Assembly (NCBI RefSeq): GCF_000495915.1
Contig: NZ_AOFQ01000005.1
Span: 62,001-126,000 of the forward strand
Length of the DNA stretch: 64,000 nucleotides
Reading direction: 5' to 3'
Origin: Stutzerimonas chloritidismutans AW-1
Lineage (GTDB): Bacteria > Pseudomonadota > Gammaproteobacteria > Pseudomonadales > Pseudomonadaceae
The number at the start of each line of letters is the position of its first letter. Position 1 is the first letter of the stretch. The position numbers and the translations under genes are program-made. Under the pieces are notes generated by a model. That model was given only the letters and a program-made list of their open reading frames with translations. It had not been told where the DNA came from and did not search any database. Below, one piece after another: positions 60,824 to 64,000 of this stretch.

Positions 60824-61870
60824 CTATGCCGCCATTTTCTCGTTCTGTTGCTCTCGATCCGGGTTCAACAACACGGTGCCGATCGGTTCCCAGTTACGCG
60901 TCCGGCCTGACCACCGCTCCGGTTTGTTTTCCTTGGCTCGTTCGTACAACTCATGTCGCCGGGCCAAGACCTGATGGTCCAGCCCTCGATGCCGCTCAGC
61001 CGGTGTGACGAACCGGATGCGGCTATGTCGGTGCTCGTTGTTGTACCACCGCATAAAATTCCTCACCCAAGCCCGAGCAGCATCCAGACTGGCAAAACCA
61101 TCCAGCGGCCATTGCGGGCAGTATTTCAGCGTTCTAAACAGCGACTCCGAGTAGGGATTGTCGTTGCTCACACGCGGTCGGCCCCGCGAAGGCGTGATGC
61201 CCAGGTCGTACATCTTGCTCAGCAGCGTCACCGATTTCATCGGCGCTCCGTTGTCCGAGTGCAGCACCAGCGGTTCGTGTAAACACTGCTCACCGATCAC
61301 GCTGCGTTGCAGCAGCGCGGCGGCTTTTTCACCGCTTTCCGCGTCGTAGACCTCCCAGCCCACGGCCTTGCGGCTGTAAATATCCTCGATCAGATAGAGG
61401 TAGTAATACTTTCCGCGTATCGGCGAGGGCAGATACGTGATGTCCCACGACCACACCTGATTGGGCGCTTTGGCCGCATGCGTTGTCGGTGCTGCGTGCC
61501 TTCTGGGCCGCTGGCTGCGGCCTCGATGTTGTTGTTGGCCTGCCGCACGTAGAACGCGATAAAACGTCGCCTCCGACGCCACATAACGCCCTTGATCGGC
61601 CAGCCGCGGCACGATCTGGCTCGGCGGCAAGTGGGCGTACTCCGGGCTGTTACACAGCGTCACAATGGTCTGACGCTCGACTTCGCTCAGTGCATTTCGC
61701 GGTGTTGGCCGTGTGACAATCGTTCGGGCATCGGCCTGGATAACCTCTGTTTCAGTCCAACGTTGCAAAGTCCGCAGCGATAGACCGATTTCCTGGCACG
61801 CCCTGATTTTTCTGGCTCCTGCCGCCACCGCGCTACCCAGCCAGGCAACGATTAACTGGCGCTCTGGCAA
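60824..61870 (-). CDS. IS3-family transposase OrfB (made as OrfAB by -1 frameshift)
   Basis: 348 codons in this frame from a TTG at 61870. Integrase core: VWSWDITYLPSPIRGKYYYL (first Asp), PLVLHSDNGAPM (second Asp) and SRGRPRVSNDNPYSESLFRT (Glu), the DDE of IS3 integrases. The frame is open back to the slippery heptamer AAAAAAG at 61918-61924, so the likely product is an OrfAB fusion rather than independent initiation at TTG. Confidence 0.92.
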   Translation of the reverse strand: MPERQLIVAWLGSAVAAGARKIRACQEIGLSLRTLQRWTETEVIQADARTIVTRPTPRNALSEVERQTIVTLCNSPEYAHLPPSQIVPRLADQGRYVASEATFYRVLRAAGQQQHRGRSQRPRRHAAPTTHAAKAPNQVWSWDITYLPSPIRGKYYYLYLIEDIYSRKAVGWEVYDAESGEKAAALLQRSVIGEQCLHEPLVLHSDNGAPMKSVTLLSKMYDLGITPSRGRPRVSNDNPYSESLFRTLKYCPQWPLDGFASLDAARAWVRNFMRWYNNEHRHSRIRFVTPAERHRGLDHQVLARRHELYERAKENKPERWSGRTRNWEPIGTVLLNPDREQQNEKMAA

Positions 61871-61875
61871 AGATG

Positions 61876-62436
61876 TTAGTTGTCCTCGTTGTCGTTCGTC
61901 CCCCAGTAGTCGTTGAGCTTTTTTCGCAGCACCAACAACGCGGCTGTTTCAGCGAGCGCCTTGTCTTTGCGGCGCAGTTCGCGCTCAAGTTCCTGGATGC
62001 GTTTCTTGTCCTTGCGAGATTGCTCGCGATCTTCTTTTTGCTGAGCCTTTGTCGATTTCTGGCCGGTGATAAAAGCTTGTCGCCAAGCCGTGATTTGTTC
62101 GGGGTAAAGACCTTTGCGGCGGCAATACTCGCCGAGGTCGATCTCGGACAAACCGGCGGCTTCAAGCACGACAGCAAACTTGGTTTCGGCTGACCAGTTC
62201 TCGGTCAACGGCTTGTTTTCGGACACTGCATTTCCTTCAGAACTGAGCTGCTTGCGCCAGTTGGACAAAGACATTTCGCTGACCCCTTCGCGCCGGGAAA
62301 CCTCGGCCATCGACAGGTTCAGCGGGGGAAGCAGCATTTTAAGTAATGCGGCTCTGCGTTCAGGTGAATAGTACGGCACGACCAGTCTCTTTCCGCCCCC
62401 GATATGCTTTTTTAGGAAAAATCGGAGAGGCGACAA
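61876..62436 (-). CDS. IS3-family OrfA (HTH and coiled coil)
   Basis: Open frame of 186 codons; translation probably starts near the block YYSPERRAALLKMLLPP. Two HTH units: MAEVSRREGVSEMSLSNWRK and LGEYCRRKGLYPEQITAWRQ. A charged leucine-zipper-like coil follows (QELERELRRKDKALAETAAL). The end LRKKLN is encoded by CGA AAA AAG, the frameshift site that joins OrfA to OrfB. Confidence 0.88.
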   Translation of the reverse strand: MSPLRFFLKKHIGGGKRLVVPYYSPERRAALLKMLLPPLNLSMAEVSRREGVSEMSLSNWRKQLSSEGNAVSENKPLTENWSAETKFAVVLEAAGLSEIDLGEYCRRKGLYPEQITAWRQAFITGQKSTKAQQKEDREQSRKDKKRIQELERELRRKDKALAETAALLVLRKKLNDYWGTNDNEDN

Positions 62437-62447
62437 CTATCCTGACA

Positions 62448-63171
62448 CCGGGGGCTGCGCGGTCAGCTCCTGCGGCGGGCCATCGAACAGGAGCTGCCCT
62501 TGGTTCAGCAGCAGCACGCTCTCGCAGCGCTCGGCTTCGTCGAGATAGGCGGTGGACCAGACCACGGCCATGCCTTCATCGGTCAGCGCCTGCACCATGC
62601 GCCACAAGTCCTGGCGGCTGACCGGGTCGACACCCACGCCCGGCTCGTCCAGCAGCAGCACCTTCGGCCGCGCCATGAGCGCACAGGCAAGGCCCAGCTT
62701 CTGCTTCATGCCGCCGGAGAGCTTGCCGGCCAGGCGTTTGGTGAAGGGTCCGAGCCGCGTGAAGTCCAGCAGCTCGGCAAACAGATCGGCGTTGCGGTCC
62801 GCATCCATGCCGCGCAACTGCGCATACAGGCGCATGTTCTCCATCACCGACAGGTCTTCGTACAGGCCAAAGCGTTGCGGCATGTAGCCACTGGCGACAT
62901 GAATGGCGTCGTTGTCCTTGACCACGTCATAGCCTGCCAAGGTGACGTGGCCGGCGTTCGGCACCAGGAGGCCGGTCAGAATCCGCATCAGCGTCGTCTT
63001 GCCGGCGCCGTCGGGGCCGACCAGACCCGTCAGCCGTCCATAGTGGATGCGCGCGCTCAAGCCCCGCAGCGCCTTTACGTCGCCGAAATGCTTGTCCACG
63101 TCTTCGATGACGATGGCAGCGTCTTCGCCCGCACCCGCAGGCACGGCGGCGATAGCAGGGCTTGCCTGCAT
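62448..63171 (-). pseudogene. 5' half of the ybhF-like ABC ATPase gene
   Basis: First ATPase domain: GRLTGLVGPDGAGKTTLMRI, GYMPQRFGLYEDL (Q-loop), KLSGGMKQKLGLACALMARP (signature) and STAYLDEAERCE. ATG 63171 follows the HlyD stop after 1 bp with GGGAG upstream; an in-frame start at 63213 lies inside hlyD. The frame is cut at 62447, where the native codons (ending QPP) run into IS sequence and stop at once. Together with 59726-60792 it makes one double-ATPase gene. Confidence 0.9.
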
Positions 63172-63172
63172 T

Positions 63173-64000
63173 TCAACGCTCCCCCGCCGGGATACGGGTG
63201 CCGGCTTTCGCATCGACCTCGATCGTCACCGGCATGCCCTGGCGCAAGGCACTATCGCTGTCGGCTTCGTCGATGACGATGCGCAGGCGGTAGACCAGAT
63301 CCGTGCGCAAATCCGTCGTCTCCACCGTCTTGGGGGTGAACTCGGCGCGCGGCGAGATGAAGCCGATCTGGCCGCGATAGACCTTCTCTGATGAATCGCT
63401 TTTGACGCGCACCACAGTACCGGGCGCGATGCGCCCCAAGTCCGACTCGCCCACGTAGGCGCGCACGTAAACCGGCTTGTCCAGGCTCAGGCTGTAGACC
63501 GCGCTCTGGCTTGCGACCATGCTGCCGGGCTCCCGCACTCGTGCGATGACGGTGCCGCTACTGGGCGCCATCAACTCGGTGTCCGCCAAGGCTGTCGTGG
63601 CTTGCGCTGCGGCAGCCTGTGCGGCCGCAAGGCGAGCTTCTGCCGCGGCGATGTCTTCCTTGCGAAAACCTTCGGATGCTTGCGACAGGGCCGCCTTGGC
63701 CGCTTCGACGCCAGCGGCTGCCTGGTCGCGCGCCGTGCGGGCTGCATCGACCGTGCGCTGGCTGCTGGCGCCCGATGCCAGCAGGCCACTCTGGCGCTGG
63801 AAATTGCGCTCGGTCTCGGTGGCGAGCGCCTGGGCCTGCCTGAGGGCTTCGCGCGCCTGGGTGATTTCCTGCGGTCGCAGACCGCGGCGCAGCTTGGCCA
63901 GTTCCGCCTGCGCCACCTGCACCTGGGCCTGTGCTGCCGCAAGTGCTTCCCGATAGGGTTGCGCGTCAAGCGCCGCCAGGCGCGCGCCCGCGCTGACGGC
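63173..64000 (-). CDS. HlyD/YbhG-like membrane-fusion protein, 5' end outside the window
   Basis: About 275 codons of a periplasmic adaptor. The frame is open through the right edge (upstream codons read ...LAALDAQPYREALAAAQAQV). It carries a long alpha-hairpin (QAELAKLRRGLRPQEITQAR and AAGVEAAKAALSQASEGFRK) followed by the lipoyl/beta-barrel part (SGTVIARVREPGSMVASQSA) and PVTIEVDAKAGTRIPAGER at the end. It bridges the inner-membrane ABC exporter and the outer-membrane factor encoded downstream. Confidence 0.88.
   Translation of the reverse strand, partial: AVSAGARLAALDAQPYREALAAAQAQVQVAQAELAKLRRGLRPQEITQAREALRQAQALATETERNFQRQSGLLASGASSQRTVDAARTARDQAAAGVEAAKAALSQASEGFRKEDIAAAEARLAAAQAAAAQATTALADTELMAPSSGTVIARVREPGSMVASQSAVYSLSLDKPVYVRAYVGESDLGRIAPGTVVRVKSDSSEKVYRGQIGFISPRAEFTPKTVETTDLRTDLVYRLRIVIDEADSDSALRQGMPVTIEVDAKAGTRIPAGER

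Larger units (their letters stand above)
60793..62447 (-). mobile_element. IS3-family insertion sequence inside the ybhF-like gene
   Basis: 1655 bp with ends TGTCAAGGTAGTTGTCGC (left) and, reverse-complemented, TGTCAGGATAGTTGTCGC (right), matching at 16 of 18 bases and with TG...CA termini. Two overlapping-function ORFs on the - strand (orfA, orfB) are joined by an AAAAAAG slippery site. No target duplication is evident next to these ends, but deleting the element restores an open ybhF frame (through CCG GAA TGC). Confidence 0.9.

Noticed and set aside
1..64000. CRISPR arrays, tRNA, rRNA, ICE attachment sites
   Set aside because: No regularly spaced repeats, cloverleaf-like stretch or rRNA signature was noticed; ICE ends and integrase are evidently outside the window.

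Overview
This is a GC-rich window from a Gram-negative proteobacterium. A Pseudomonas- or Burkholderiales-like host is the best guess, from gene content, composition and the PFGI-1/ICEclc-type conjugation genes. It holds a defence island (1-19.8 kb), the replication, partition and coupling part of an integrative and conjugative element (ICE; about 19.9-49.2 kb), and a flank with a tripartite ABC efflux operon (51.7-64 kb). I saw no tRNA, rRNA, CRISPR array, integrase or ICE attachment site.

Defence island. On the + strand (1-13,707) is the downstream part of a type 1-like BREX locus. It has a UvrD-like helicase open at the left edge, the adenine methyltransferase pglX, a DUF262/DUF1524 (BrxU/GmrSD-like) gene, pglZ, and a BrxL ATPase whose C-terminus closely resembles the phospholipase D-like domain of eukaryotic MITD1. 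The intact junctions overlap by a few bases. pglX carries two lesions: an IS5-family element with a CTAA target duplication, and a reading-frame break. brxA, brxB and brxC are not in the window and would lie upstream. Convergent with BREX (13,824-18,284, - strand) is a type II CBASS operon: a DUF2188 gene, capV (patatin phospholipase), a DncV-like CD-NTase, cap2 (E1-E2) and cap3 (JAMM peptidase). A divergent XRE repressor plus ImmA/IrrE metallopeptidase pair (18,571-19,832) matches CapH/CapP, and a perfect 6-bp inverted repeat between the two units is a likely operator.

ICE backbone, almost all on the - strand. Reading from 49.2 kb downward: an unknown gene, alpA, parA, a small overlapping HicA-like gene, parB, a DUF2857 gene, the STY4528 replication gene, the TIGR03761 gene, a DUF3158 gene, ssb, topB, about eleven small conserved ICE genes, an SNF2-like helicase, a PilL-like lipoprotein, then the coupling and cell-wall proteins ending with TraD and TIGR03747. 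The mating-pore genes that normally follow TIGR03747 are absent, so the BREX/CBASS block probably sits at that cargo position. Two + strand genes interrupt the backbone: a PIN-like gene (36.4 kb) and a phospholipase D-like gene (42.3 kb). The second is flanked by 39-bp direct repeats that contain the palindrome CTATCCCCTGGGGATAG. The STY4528 gene contains an iteron-like array, an AT-rich stretch and a perfect DnaA box, which makes a candidate replication origin. Many spacers in the 28-36 kb block carry strong hairpins, some with terminator-like tails, and three carry related 60-70-bp elements.

Right flank. There is an intact LysR gene, a frameshifted LysR relic, cytochrome c', an LpxR-like outer-membrane deacylase, a LOG-family protein, a beta-CASP metallo-hydrolase, a DUF2892 membrane protein, and an outer-membrane factor with YbhR/YbhS/YbhF/HlyD-type efflux genes. 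ybhF is cut in two by an IS3-family element that carries an AAAAAAG frameshift site, and the HlyD gene runs off the right edge.
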